Below are positions 44,659 to 53,295 of a stretch of DNA of 64,000 bases, one piece after another; the first letter of the stretch is position 1, and every line of letters begins with the position of its first letter. The notes beneath the pieces were generated by a model. The model searched no databases and was not told the origin of the DNA. It saw only the letters and a list, made by a program, of their open reading frames with translations. Source of the stretch: Ornithinibacillus caprae (GTDB lineage Bacteria > Bacillota > Bacilli > Bacillales > Amphibacillaceae); assembly GCF_009728145.1 (NCBI RefSeq), contig NZ_WOCA01000005.1, positions 1 to 64,000 of the forward strand, given 5' to 3'. Both the position numbers and the translations under genes were made by a program.

Positions 44659-44845
44659 TATGCTTGATTTTATTAACGGAGGAATGGGTGGCAACTTTGT
44701 TTAGCTGGCGGATCCTCTTCATCCTCTCTAGACTCTCTTTTTTGCTTTATAACGGAATGAGGATCCAACTTTGTTCAGCTGTTGGTTCCTCGTTCCGCTA
44801 TTTCAACAACCTCTCCATATGAGCTGACTCCGGAATCTCGCCACA

Positions 44846-45385
44846 TCACTCCAATAAATAACCTTTTCCTCGAAGTGCTTCGCATGCTTCATCCAATTGT
44901 TTTACGGTATCCGCTTCAATCGTGTGTAAATGAACTCCTTCCGTCAGCTTAGATAATAGAGACGCCTTTTTATTCTCTAATTCTTCTAAAAACGCATCCA
45001 CATCTCTTCGATTCTTAAGCATTAATGAACCAGTCAGGTCACCATAGATTGGATGCTCTACCATTACATTTTTAACACTCACTCCATGATCGACTAAGGT
45101 GTACAATTCATCCGCTGTCTCCTCCGAGTTATGTGATACTACGATTATTCTCGATTCTTTTTGTGTACTGTTATTTTCTTTAAAGTAAACATATCCACGA
45201 GAGGTGGCAATGATTGGTTCTCCTTTAGCCTTTAGCAAGGAGATATCTTGTACAATCACTTGTCGGCTTACTTTTGTTTTTTCTGCCAATGATTTTCCTG
45301 TAATTGGTTCTCCGCTATCTTGAAGCCATTCTAATATTAAGCTTCTCCTTCTTTCCCCTAAAACCTTTGCACCGTCATCTTGCAT
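44846..45385 (-). CDS. niaR: NiaR-type transcriptional repressor (HTH + 3H domain)
   Basis: A ~179-residue regulator. The N-terminal helix-turn-helix (ERRRSLILEWLQDSGEPITGKSLAEKTKVSRQVIVQDISLLKAKG) is followed by the 3H domain with its histidines: VVSHNSEETADELY, VEHPIYGDL and EGVHLHTIEA. This is the YrxA/NiaR pattern: a nicotinic-acid-responsive repressor of NAD synthesis or niacin uptake. GGGGAG before 45385 sets the start. No nad gene is adjacent; the divergent symporter operon could be a target but that is speculative. Confidence 0.92.
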   Translation of the reverse strand: MQDDGAKVLGERRRSLILEWLQDSGEPITGKSLAEKTKVSRQVIVQDISLLKAKGEPIIATSRGYVYFKENNSTQKESRIIVVSHNSEETADELYTLVDHGVSVKNVMVEHPIYGDLTGSLMLKNRRDVDAFLEELENKKASLLSKLTEGVHLHTIEADTVKQLDEACEALRGKGYLLE

Positions 45386-45656
45386 CACAATCTCCCCTTT
45401 CCATATCAATTCATTCTAATATGTAAATATTTAAAATTACTGATTTCAATATTGTGAATTACTTTTAATTATAGCGAAACTTCTTCAGGTACGCATTACC
45501 TTAACAAGGAAATGTATAAGATTCCAGAATTCATACAACTTAAAAAAGCATTGCTTTTTTTGAGCACGTATGTAAATATAGGTGTAAAGACACTTGTAAA
45601 GTGAAAACTTTTAATCAAACGTTTGTTTAAAAACTATACAACAAAGGGGGAATTTC

Positions 45657-45845
45657 ATGATGAAAAGTAAATCTAAGCTATTTTGGGGAGCTCTTATTGT
45701 CTTACTAATTGTATTGGCTTATATTCTTCCTTACACCGTTCTTTCAAAAGTCAATGATTGGTATGGAAGTTTTCTTTTATGGGGAATCATAGGCGTACTT
45801 ATTATTATTGCTAACTATATGGTAACAAGGGATTGGGGGAAATAA
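45657..45845 (+). CDS. Small membrane partner of the SSS symporter
   Basis: A 62-residue protein with two helices (about 8-28 and 38-56). It stands directly before the symporter gene (next start 45847), so the two are one transcript. Similar small two-helix proteins accompany some SSS symporters (such as DUF997 next to PanF or DUF485 next to ActP), likely as accessory subunits. AAAGGGGGAA precedes the start. A CAAACGTTTG palindrome lies upstream (45616-45625), possibly an operator. Confidence 0.8.
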   Translation: MMKSKSKLFWGALIVLLIVLAYILPYTVLSKVNDWYGSFLLWGIIGVLIIIANYMVTRDWGK

Positions 45846-45846
45846 T

Positions 45847-47310
45847 TTGAATACAAGTCTAGTAGTCTGGGGAATTATTATATATATTATAATAGCAACA
45901 GTTATTGCTTTATTATCGCGTCGTGGTGACCGCACTGGGATGGCTGGATATTATCTTGGTGGACGTAAATTAAACGGTATGCTTTCTGCACTTAGCTACA
46001 GTGCCACAACTTACAGTGCATTTATGATGGTTGGACTTGCCGGTTTAACCTATCAAGGTGGTGTTGGTGCACTAGGTTTTGAAATTGTTTATTTTGCAGG
46101 TGTCTCTCTTATTGCATTATTTGGTCCTCGTTTTTGGTTAGTTGGGAAGAAGTTTGGTTATGTTACACCTTCTGAAATGGTTGGTGATCGCTTTGAAAGT
46201 AAAACTGCTGCGTCAGCGATTGCTTTAGTAAGTTGTCTATTTCTGATTCCTTACTCAGCAGTGCAGCTAGCTGGGGTTGGGTATCTCTTACAAGGAATTA
46301 CGAATAACGCCATTCCGTTTACAACAGGCGTAATCATTGCTACGGTTTTAGCAATCTTCTTTTCTTATGCAGCAGGAATACGATCTGTTGTTTGGACGGA
46401 TGCACTACAAGCTATTTTTATGATAATTACATCAACAATTGTCGTGTTATTAGTAATTAATGGGCTAGGTGGCTTCGGACAATTCTTTGATAACTTAAAA
46501 ACGAGTCATCCAGAGTCATTAAGTGTACCTGGAAACGGCTATTTTAGCTTTTTAACATTTTTGGGCTTGACGTTACCATGGTTCTTCTTTAGTTTATCTA
46601 ACCCACAGGTGAGTCAGCGAATGTTTATGCCTAATTCGTTAAAAGGATTAAGACAGATGCTTATTGGCTTTTTAGTCTTCGGTTTTATCTATACATTCGT
46701 TTCCGTATTATGGGGTTTTTCTGCACTACAAATGTTTCCTAATCTTGAAACTGCAGACCTTGCTACACCGAAGCTTTTATCATCTGATCTAGTACCACCT
46801 GTACTAGGCGTTATTGTGATGATCGGTATTATGGCTGCTGCTATTTCGACAATTGATTCCATTATGCTTACATTATCCTCTATGTTTGCAAGAGATGTTT
46901 ATGGAAATATGAAGAATCGTCCAAATGATGAAAAACAATTAAAGATCGGTAAAATTGTTATTCCGATTATCGCCATTTTAGCTTACGGATTTGCGGAACT
47001 AGAATTAAACCTAATCGCAGTACTTTCTGTTGCTGCATCCTCTGGTTTAATTGTTTCTGTTCCTTCTTTCTTCGGTACATTCTTTTGGAAAAAAGGAACT
47101 GCTGCCGGGGTTATCTCAAGTGTAACCATTGGAGCGATTGTCGTATTGTTACTGGAATTTACTGGTACGAAGCCTCTTGGTTTAGGTTCTGGTATTTGGG
47201 GATTAATGATCTCAACCATCTTATTTATCGGAGTTAGTTTAGCAACAAAAGCACCTAAACAAAAAGCTGAAACCTTTATAAATATTACAAAAACAGCTAA
47301 AAACGATTAG
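45847..47310 (+). CDS. Sodium:solute symporter (SSS family)
   Basis: A 487-residue transporter with 13 helices. Motifs include GRKLNGMLSALSYSATTYSAFMMVGLAGLTYQGG, FGYVTPSEMVGDRFES and SNPQVSQRMFMPNSLKGLRQ, typical of the SSS family (proline/pantothenate/carboxylate members). It starts at TTG (45847) with GGGGGAAA seven bases upstream, 1 base after the previous stop. The solute cannot be named. A shared terminator follows. Confidence 0.92.
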   Translation: MNTSLVVWGIIIYIIIATVIALLSRRGDRTGMAGYYLGGRKLNGMLSALSYSATTYSAFMMVGLAGLTYQGGVGALGFEIVYFAGVSLIALFGPRFWLVGKKFGYVTPSEMVGDRFESKTAASAIALVSCLFLIPYSAVQLAGVGYLLQGITNNAIPFTTGVIIATVLAIFFSYAAGIRSVVWTDALQAIFMIITSTIVVLLVINGLGGFGQFFDNLKTSHPESLSVPGNGYFSFLTFLGLTLPWFFFSLSNPQVSQRMFMPNSLKGLRQMLIGFLVFGFIYTFVSVLWGFSALQMFPNLETADLATPKLLSSDLVPPVLGVIVMIGIMAAAISTIDSIMLTLSSMFARDVYGNMKNRPNDEKQLKIGKIVIPIIAILAYGFAELELNLIAVLSVAASSGLIVSVPSFFGTFFWKKGTAAGVISSVTIGAIVVLLLEFTGTKPLGLGSGIWGLMISTILFIGVSLATKAPKQKAETFINITKTAKND

Positions 47311-47335
47311 CATTATATTTTCTGCATCACAATCG

Positions 47336-47363
47336 AAAAGCCTCTTGATTCAAAGAGGCTTTT
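47336..47363. terminator. Bidirectional terminator, symporter / SRAP gene
   Basis: 11-bp stem AAAAGCCTCTT/AAGAGGCTTTT with a 6-nt loop between convergent genes. Confidence 0.9.
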
Positions 47364-47373
47364 CTTTATGGAA

Positions 47374-48039
47374 CTAAGCTAATGGTGCTATACACGTTTC
47401 ATCGTTATTCTTTGCTGCATTTACATATGGAGCAACATTATAAGCAGATAAATCTTCTTCCTCAACTGTTTGTAAAAACTGATAGGCTTCCGTTGGGTCT
47501 AATTGATTCGGTGTTAACCAATCATCCTCCTTGGATTTTGGTAGAATAATTGGCATGCGGTGATGAATTTCTTGCATAAATGAATTAGCTTCCTTTGTTA
47601 AAATCGTACAAGTAAATAAATCCCCTTCTCCTTGGGACCATTTATCCCATAGACCTGCAAAGGCAAATAGCTTTCGATCTTTTAATTGAATTCGCTTCGG
47701 ATGCTTCTCCTTGCCCTCACGCTTCCATTCGTAAAAGCTATCCGCAATAACTAAACAACGTTTTCGTGACATTAACCTTTTAAAGCTAGGCTTTTCATGT
47801 GCCGTTTCGCTACGAGCATTAATCATTTTATATCCAATTTTTTCGTCATTTGCCCAAGAAGGTACAAGCCCCCATCGTAAGTATCCAGCACGTTTTCCTT
47901 TCCCATCGTGGATTACCGCTAACACTTTTTGACCTGGAGCAATATTATAACTTTGATGATATCCTTCAATAGGTTGATTAATGTCAAACTCTTGCAGTAT
48001 CTCTAATTCGTCAGCAAGTAATGTATACCGTCCACACAT
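47374..48039 (-). CDS. SOS response-associated peptidase (SRAP/HMCES-YedK type)
   Basis: A ~221-residue SRAP protein that shields abasic sites in single-stranded DNA by covalent bonding. MCGRYTL gives the required Cys2, freed by methionine removal, so the start must be the ATG at 48039; the frame can begin at 48045, but then Cys would not be N-terminal. Other catalytic parts are NARSETAHEKPSFK (Asn, Glu), YEW, and HHRMPIIL (His). GGGGGAA is upstream. No SOS box was identified. Confidence 0.93.
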   Translation of the reverse strand: MCGRYTLLADELEILQEFDINQPIEGYHQSYNIAPGQKVLAVIHDGKGKRAGYLRWGLVPSWANDEKIGYKMINARSETAHEKPSFKRLMSRKRCLVIADSFYEWKREGKEKHPKRIQLKDRKLFAFAGLWDKWSQGEGDLFTCTILTKEANSFMQEIHHRMPIILPKSKEDDWLTPNQLDPTEAYQFLQTVEEEDLSAYNVAPYVNAAKNNDETCIAPLA

Positions 48040-48067
48040 AAACATTCCCCCTAATACGACTATGATA

Positions 48068-49063
48068 CTAGAATATACTTAAATCCCATTGAGATGCAAT
48101 ATGCCGAAGCAGTCTTATACCAGCAATACTATTCCCCTTGTCATCTAATGCTGGGCCAAACACCCCAATTCCACAGCCATCTACAAATGGAAGCTCTTCA
48201 TCACGCACTCGCGGAGGTGCAACAGCAATGATGCCACCAGATACTCCACTTTTAGCTGGTACTCCAACATAGGTAGCAAATTTTCCAGATGCATCATACA
48301 TTCCACACGTTAGCATCAGCGCCTTAGCGATTCTAGCCACCCGTCGTGGAATGATTTCCTGCTGATTACTAGGGTCTTCACCATCATTAGCTAGAACCAA
48401 CCCAATTCGTGCAAGGTCATCAACTGTTACTTCAATAGAGCATTGTTTAAAATACGTTTCTAACGTAATATTTAGATCGGATTCTAAAAATCCAGTTTCT
48501 AATAAGTAATATCCTATTGCTCGGTTTCTCATGGATGAATCTCGTTCTGACTCATAAACGTCCACATTTAATTGAGGACGATAGCCAAGTATTTCTTCTA
48601 ATAACTTAAACATTGGCTCCATCTTTTGATCTGAGGTTTTACCTGGTAGCATAGATGTCACACTAATTGCGCCCGCATTCACGAATGGGTTAAATGGCTT
48701 TTGAACCTTTCTCATTTCCAAATGCATGATGGAGTTAAATGCTTCTCCAGTTGGCTCCACATCGACTCGATCCAGCATATATCCAACTCCACGTTCCATA
48801 CAAGCTACGATAAAGCTAATTACTTTAGAGATACTTTGAATTGTAAAAGGAATATCAACATCACCAGCTCGAAGCTTCATTCCATTAGCTCCATAAATTG
48901 AAATACCTAGATGATTTGGATTCGCTTCCTTTAGCAATGGAATATAGGAAGCTACTTCTCCTTCATCCGTATGCTTACGATAAAAGGAAACCCAATCTTC
49001 TACGTAGTTTTGCAGCCATTCTTGATTTTGCTGTGTATTCCAATTAGCCATTCCCTGTACCAT
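48068..49063 (-). CDS. glsA: Glutaminase (GlsA family)
   Basis: A 331-residue serine-type glutaminase that converts glutamine to glutamate and ammonia. The catalytic Ser-x-x-Lys is in FTIQSISKVISF (about residues 76-87); NAGAISVTSM, YGSE-like MRNRAIGYYLLETG and VPAKSGVSGGIIAV are the other family blocks. The start at 49063 uses GGAG with an 8-nt spacer. Length is like YlaM/YbgJ. Monocistronic in appearance. Confidence 0.93.
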   Translation of the reverse strand: MVQGMANWNTQQNQEWLQNYVEDWVSFYRKHTDEGEVASYIPLLKEANPNHLGISIYGANGMKLRAGDVDIPFTIQSISKVISFIVACMERGVGYMLDRVDVEPTGEAFNSIMHLEMRKVQKPFNPFVNAGAISVTSMLPGKTSDQKMEPMFKLLEEILGYRPQLNVDVYESERDSSMRNRAIGYYLLETGFLESDLNITLETYFKQCSIEVTVDDLARIGLVLANDGEDPSNQQEIIPRRVARIAKALMLTCGMYDASGKFATYVGVPAKSGVSGGIIAVAPPRVRDEELPFVDGCGIGVFGPALDDKGNSIAGIRLLRHIASQWDLSIF

Positions 49064-49141
49064 ATATATCACTCCAGTGTGTAATCCTAAAATCTATATT
49101 AATTATCATGTCCATCTATGCAGAATTCACAAAAGAAAAAC

Positions 49142-49176
49142 AAAAGTTACTACCATACTATGGGATAGTAACTTTT
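49142..49176 (-). terminator. Terminator after plsC
   Basis: 11-bp stem AAAAGTTACTA/TAGTAACTTTT, followed on the minus strand by TTTTG. Confidence 0.8.
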
Positions 49177-49191
49177 CTTATTTCTTTGCTA

Positions 49192-49950
49192 TTAGCTAAT
49201 CTCTATCATTTCTACCTTCATTGATTCTTCTTGTTCTAATCCTAATGATTTTTCTATCGTCCGTTGAATCAAGGAGGCAAGTTCACCACTTTTTAGGTCT
49301 TTATAATCATCCGGGTAGATCGGATCATTAATAGTCATCTTGATTTCAGAAGCTTGTATTCGTCCATTTCCCTCTTCTAGCATTTTATATGTTCCATCAA
49401 TAGAAACCGGAATGATTGGAACATTCGCTTTTGTTGCTAGTCGTAAACTACCTGATTTAAACTCATTTAGTATACTTCCCCTACTTCTTGTACCTTCAGG
49501 AAAAATAACAAGGGAATGACCTGCTTTTAAATTTTCTATTCCTTGATTAATTGCTTTCATCGATTGTCTACGATCATTACGATCTATAAATACACAATAT
49601 AATAATTCCATCCATTTACGAATAATAGGAAGCTTATTTATTTCTTTTTTTGCGACAAATCCAACCGGTTTTCCTAAATGACCTAAAAAAGCTAGAATAT
49701 CAAATAAGCCCTGATGGTTCGCTACATATAATACAGGTTCATCTAATAGTTTCTCTTTTCCATTCACGTGAACAGTTGTACCTGTTCGTTTAATCACCTT
49801 TTGTGACACTTTACTTGGAATGTGAAAAATCTCTTCATTATATAAATGATTATTTGGTAGTTTAAACTGTCTTTTAGCCTTTTGTAGTGGAACTAAACTG
49901 CCAATGACTAAAGTAGCAGCATATAGATAAATAAAGATAGTAAATAACAT
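49192..49950 (-). CDS. plsC: 1-acyl-sn-glycerol-3-phosphate acyltransferase (PlsC-like)
   Basis: A ~252-residue membrane acyltransferase making phosphatidic acid. An N-terminal helix (LFTIFIYLYAATLVIGSLV) anchors it; motif I NHQGLFDI (His-x4-Asp), motif II (GFVAKKEINKLPIIRKW), motif III FPEGTRSRG and motif IV VPIIPVSIDG are in order. GGGGGGAG before ATG 49950 sets the start. It is a likely single gene; a paralogue elsewhere is usual. Confidence 0.93.
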   Translation of the reverse strand: MLFTIFIYLYAATLVIGSLVPLQKAKRQFKLPNNHLYNEEIFHIPSKVSQKVIKRTGTTVHVNGKEKLLDEPVLYVANHQGLFDILAFLGHLGKPVGFVAKKEINKLPIIRKWMELLYCVFIDRNDRRQSMKAINQGIENLKAGHSLVIFPEGTRSRGSILNEFKSGSLRLATKANVPIIPVSIDGTYKMLEEGNGRIQASEIKMTINDPIYPDDYKDLKSGELASLIQRTIEKSLGLEQEESMKVEMIEIS

Positions 49951-50229
49951 GTTGCTCCCCCCATATCTATCAACCATATTATACCTTCTACCCTAAGAAC
50001 CACAAAATGGTTTGACGTTTTTTTAGTAATTTTTACTTTTTAGGATAAACTATTAGATAACATAAAAAGATAACCTTACCCTGTCTAGATAGAATGTTAC
50101 AAATATAACCAAATTGTAATTGAAATGTCACTTGTCAACGACGGAGATTTGCTCTATTTTATATAGTAGCATGTTTTTTAAAATTGCTTCCAAGAAAAGA
50201 TAGTTTGAAGTAGAAAAATTTCATAAGTC

Positions 50230-50266
50230 GTAGGATAATTATCCTACTGAACAAATTACCACCCCC
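50230..50266 (+). promoter_or_regulatory. Palindrome and SigI-like element before mreBH
   Basis: GTAGGATAATTATCCTAC (50230-50247) is a perfect 18-bp palindrome. ACCCCC follows at 50261-50266, like the -35 box of sigma-I promoters; B. subtilis mreBH is sigma-I dependent, but no CGAA -10 is seen at the right distance. The 378-bp gap 49951-50327 has no gene. Confidence 0.4.
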
Positions 50267-50327
50267 AGAAATACTAGAAATAAATAGAACTATATAGTGA
50301 AAATAGTCATCATTGGAGGAACTTATT

Positions 50328-51335
50328 ATGTTTTCTAATGCAGAAATAGGAATTGATCTAGGAACTGCAAATATTCTTATATATGCTAAAAATAAAGGAA
50401 TTGTACTTAACGAGCCAGCTGTAGTGGCAATCGATATTAATACAAAGCAAGTAGTAGCCGTAGGTACTGAAGCAAAAGAAATGGTAGGTAAAACACCACG
50501 CAATATCGTCCCTATCCGTCCATTAAAAGACGGGGTGATTGCTGATTATGATGTAACAGCACAGATGCTTAAAGAGTTTTTGAAAAAAGTAAGCAAAAAA
50601 ATGGGGATGTCGATGCGTAAGCCAACGGTTGTTGTGTGCACCCCGACTGGCAGTACAACTGTCGAGCGCAGAGCAATCCATAACGCCGTGACAAGCTATG
50701 GAGCTAAAAATGTCCACTTAATCGAAGAACCAGTTGCAGCTGCAATTGGTGCTGATTTACCAGTAGACGAGCCGATTGCTAATGTTATTGTAGATATCGG
50801 TGGTGGTACCTCAGAAATTGGTATTATCTCATTAGGTGGAGTTGTTTCATCAAGCTCTGTACGTGTTGGTGGGGATAAAATGGATGATGAAGTCATTCAA
50901 TATATCCGTAAGAAATACAATATTCTAATTGGTGAACGTACCGCAGAGAATATTAAAATGGAATTAGGTTATGCACATCCTAACCATAAAGAAGAGACAA
51001 TGGATGTTCGTGGGCGTGATATGGTTACAGGTCTGCCGAAAACTGTTGCGATCTCTTCAAAAGAAATATATGAGGCAATTAATGAATCTTTAGAACAAAT
51101 ACTACAAGCAATTCGCATAACCTTAGAGAATTGTCCACCAGAATTAAGTGGTGATATCGTTGATCACGGTGTTGTTATTACAGGTGGCGGATCTCTACTA
51201 AAAGGAATGAAAGAATGGCTATCTAATGAATTAGTAGTACCTGTACATTTAGCTCCAAATCCTTTGGAATCAGTTGCTATAGGTACAGGAAAAGCAATAA
51301 AAATGATATCGAAGCTAGAAAAAGCTGTAAAATAG
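50328..51335 (+). CDS. mreBH: Actin-like cell shape protein MreBH
   Basis: A 335-residue MreB-family actin. Phosphate and ATP motifs: [58 protein letters not shown] and [13 protein letters not shown]. The N-terminus [17 protein letters not shown] and the Lys-rich [12 protein letters not shown] are closest to MreBH, the paralogue that guides the LytE wall hydrolase. ATG 50328 follows GGAGGAAC. It is monocistronic, not in the mreBCD operon, consistent with MreBH. Confidence 0.9.
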   Translation: MFSNAEIGIDLGTANILIYAKNKGIVLNEPAVVAIDINTKQVVAVGTEAKEMVGKTPRNIVPIRPLKDGVIADYDVTAQMLKEFLKKVSKKMGMSMRKPTVVVCTPTGSTTVERRAIHNAVTSYGAKNVHLIEEPVAAAIGADLPVDEPIANVIVDIGGGTSEIGIISLGGVVSSSSVRVGGDKMDDEVIQYIRKKYNILIGERTAENIKMELGYAHPNHKEETMDVRGRDMVTGLPKTVAISSKEIYEAINESLEQILQAIRITLENCPPELSGDIVDHGVVITGGGSLLKGMKEWLSNELVVPVHLAPNPLESVAIGTGKAIKMISKLEKAVK

Positions 51336-51340
51336 TAATG

Positions 51341-51373
51341 AGAGGGAATATTGTTATTCCCTCTCATTTTTTC
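51341..51373. terminator. Terminator between mreBH and the GyrI-like gene
   Basis: 11-bp stem GAGAGGGAATA/TATTCCCTCTC with a 4-nt loop and T-run. Confidence 0.9.
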
Positions 51374-51374
51374 A

Positions 51375-51773
51375 CTACATAACCGCTATATGAATCTCTA
51401 TTTCTCCGTTTGGGTAATACTTTTCCAAATCGTAGGTGTAAGCTCTCTTTAATGTCCCCTTTTCTTCTAGTTGCCATATCTCTTTCCACGTATTCATCAC
51501 ACCGTGCTCATTTGATGTGTCTACTGAAAAAGTTTCATACTTACTATTTGGCGGAATTTCTATTAAGTGTTTTCCACTACTACTTTCAATGGCCACGCTG
51601 AGTGTATAATCCCCTTTATAATTACTCTCGTAATCAGAATACACACCATAAATCGTATCAGTATGATTTTCCAACTTGCTTGATGCCTCTTTCCACATAC
51701 CTGTAATTTTCTTAATGACTAATTCATCCGTAAAATTGTTTGTTCTAACACTGTTAATAACGGATAGATTCAA
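51375..51773 (-). CDS. GyrI-like effector-binding domain protein
   Basis: A 132-residue stand-alone AraC-type effector-binding (GyrI-like) domain. NSVRTNNFTDELVIKKITGMW starts the fold, then IYGVYSDYESNYKGDYTLSVAIE and VMNTWKEIWQLEEKGTLKRAYTYDLEKYYPNG, which bear the aromatic and acidic residues that bind ligands in this family. There is no DNA-binding domain. Starts at TTG (51773) with GAAGG close upstream; an out-of-frame ATG precedes it. Ligand unknown. Confidence 0.85.
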   Translation of the reverse strand: MNLSVINSVRTNNFTDELVIKKITGMWKEASSKLENHTDTIYGVYSDYESNYKGDYTLSVAIESSSGKHLIEIPPNSKYETFSVDTSNEHGVMNTWKEIWQLEEKGTLKRAYTYDLEKYYPNGEIEIHIAVM

Positions 51774-51886
51774 TTACCTTCATCCTTTCATTTATAAAAT
51801 TTTTATAACCTATGCGTTCATGATTATTATATTTTATCATAAAATTCAGATTAAGTTATCCTGAAACTCATTTACAATTAGATACT

Positions 51887-51923
51887 TGAAATCGTTTACA
51901 AACTTTTCAGAATCCGTTACACT
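51887..51923 (+). promoter_or_regulatory. Promoter with overlapping cre (CcpA) site for the glutarate operon
   Basis: TGAAATCGTTTACA (51887-51900) matches the catabolite-responsive element TGWAANCGNTNWCA at every position. Its end is the -35 box TTTACA (51895-51900), followed by a 17-bp spacer and TACACT (51918-51923). CcpA binding here would block RNA polymerase, so the operon should be shut off on preferred sugars. Confidence 0.85.
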
Positions 51924-51929
51924 ATTAGT

Positions 51930-52094
51930 AATGAGTCATGACTAAGTGTTTCTGCACTAATTCTCATGACCTTCCAATCGAATGAAATACACTGCCTAAC
52001 TTGTTACAGTCCTACTCCAGGTCTGACCCAACAAGTATCAAGCCAGTTCATCTTGACTTACAGCTACCTGTGGTCTATTTGAACTGGCTTTTTT
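51930..52094 (+). ncRNA. Candidate leader RNA before the CoA-transferase gene
   Basis: About 165 nt lie between the promoter and an intrinsic terminator, ahead of the operon. Visible folds are a hairpin with perfect arms GTCATGA/TCATGAC (near 51937-51969) enclosing AGTG/CACT; a central CTTGTT/AACAAG stem (near 52000-52035); then the terminator (52040-52094). It matches no riboswitch class that I can recall (not the lysine, T-box or glycine types). It may be an attenuator, or a small RNA ending at the terminator. Confidence 0.5.
52040..52094 (+). terminator. Intrinsic terminator inside the leader
   Basis: 11-bp perfect stem AAGCCAGTTCA (52040-52050) with TGAACTGGCTT (52080-52090), and T's to 52094. 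The 29-nt loop includes a small ACAG/CTGT hairpin. It is 36 bases before the CoA-transferase start. Confidence 0.85.
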
Positions 52095-52129
52095 AGTATG
52101 ACATGAATCAATTAGAAAGGAGTGAACAT

Positions 52130-53275
52130 GTGGCTAGTGCATTAGAAAACATTCGCGTGCTTGATTTATCCCGAGTCCTTGCTGGTCCTTACTGTACGAT
52201 GATTTTAGGTGATTTAGGTGCAGAAGTCATCAAGGTTGAAGCACCAGGTGGTAGCGACGAAACGAGAAAATGGGGACCACCTTTTCAGAATGATGTCAGT
52301 GCCTATTATCTATGTGCAAACCGAAATAAGAAAAGCATAACCGTTGACCTAAAAACAAAGGAAGGCATTGAAACGATTAAAGATCTAGTTGCTGAGAGTG
52401 ATGTTCTCATTCATAATTTTAAAACTGGTACGATGGAACGTTTTGGCTTGGATTATGACACGCTTACAGCAATAAATCCTAAGCTTGTCTTTTGCTCCAT
52501 TACAGGATTTGGGGAGACTGGGCCCTATAAAGACATGCCAGGTTATGACTTTATTATCCAAGCAATGAGCGGTCTAATGAGTATTACTGGTGATGAAGAT
52601 TCTGGTCCACAAAAGCTAGGAGTCGCTATTACCGACATCCTCACTGGCCTTTATGCATGTATTGGTATTCAAGGAGCATTATTGGAAAGAAACCAATCTG
52701 GAAAAGGACAAAAGCTAGATATTTCTCTCTATGATTCAGCAGTTAGTGCACTCGTAAATATTGGTAGTAATTATTTAATGTCTGGAAACACCCCTGCTCG
52801 ATTGGGGAATCACCATGCCAATATTGTACCGTATCAAACATTCCAAACGTTGGATGGAGAAATGGTAGTTGCAGTAGGAAATGACAAACAATTTAAAGCT
52901 TTATGTATGATTCTTGGAAAACCAAAATATAGTGATGATGATCGGTTTAAAACAAACCCAGATCGAGTAGCAAATCGTGATGTATTAGTGCCATTACTTC
53001 AAGAGGTTTTTCTAACCAAACCTACCTCCTATTGGCAGGAAAAATGTACAGATAATAATATCCCATGTGGACCAATTCAAAACCTTGAAGAAGTTGCCAA
53101 TGACCCACAGCTAAATTTTAGGAATATGTTTATTGATATGGAACACCCGACAGCTGGAATGATCAAGATGATTGGGAGTCCTTTAAAGCTATCCCGCACA
53201 CCGGTGACGGTTAAACATCACCCCCCTGACCCAGGTGAGCATAACCATGAAATTTTTACCAAATCTAAGCATTAA
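52130..53275 (+). CDS. Class III CoA-transferase (CaiB/BaiF), probable glutarate CoA-transferase
   Basis: A 381-residue family III CoA-transferase. LDLSRVLAGPYCTMILGDLGAEVIKVEAPGGSDETR and NRNKKSITVDLKTKEG are the CoA-binding start; the catalytic Asp is in PGYDFIIQAMSGLMSITG. GTG 52130 is the start, with AGGAG 7 nt before it; the ATG at 52103 overlaps that ribosome binding site. It lies before an acyl-CoA dehydrogenase and a semialdehyde dehydrogenase, so glutarate (with succinyl-CoA as donor) is the inferred acceptor. Other dicarboxylates cannot be ruled out from sequence alone. Confidence 0.85.
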   Translation: MASALENIRVLDLSRVLAGPYCTMILGDLGAEVIKVEAPGGSDETRKWGPPFQNDVSAYYLCANRNKKSITVDLKTKEGIETIKDLVAESDVLIHNFKTGTMERFGLDYDTLTAINPKLVFCSITGFGETGPYKDMPGYDFIIQAMSGLMSITGDEDSGPQKLGVAITDILTGLYACIGIQGALLERNQSGKGQKLDISLYDSAVSALVNIGSNYLMSGNTPARLGNHHANIVPYQTFQTLDGEMVVAVGNDKQFKALCMILGKPKYSDDDRFKTNPDRVANRDVLVPLLQEVFLTKPTSYWQEKCTDNNIPCGPIQNLEEVANDPQLNFRNMFIDMEHPTAGMIKMIGSPLKLSRTPVTVKHHPPDPGEHNHEIFTKSKH

Positions 53276-53295
53276 AAATTAGGAGCTGAGTATGT

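Noticed and set aside
45616-45625. cre site before the symporter operon
   Set aside because: CAAACGTTTG is palindromic and contains the central AACGTT, but the outer TGW and WCA positions of the cre consensus do not match.
51930-52094. Lysine riboswitch or T-box in the leader
   Set aside because: The lysine-riboswitch core and the T-box AGGGUGGNACCGCG motif are both absent.
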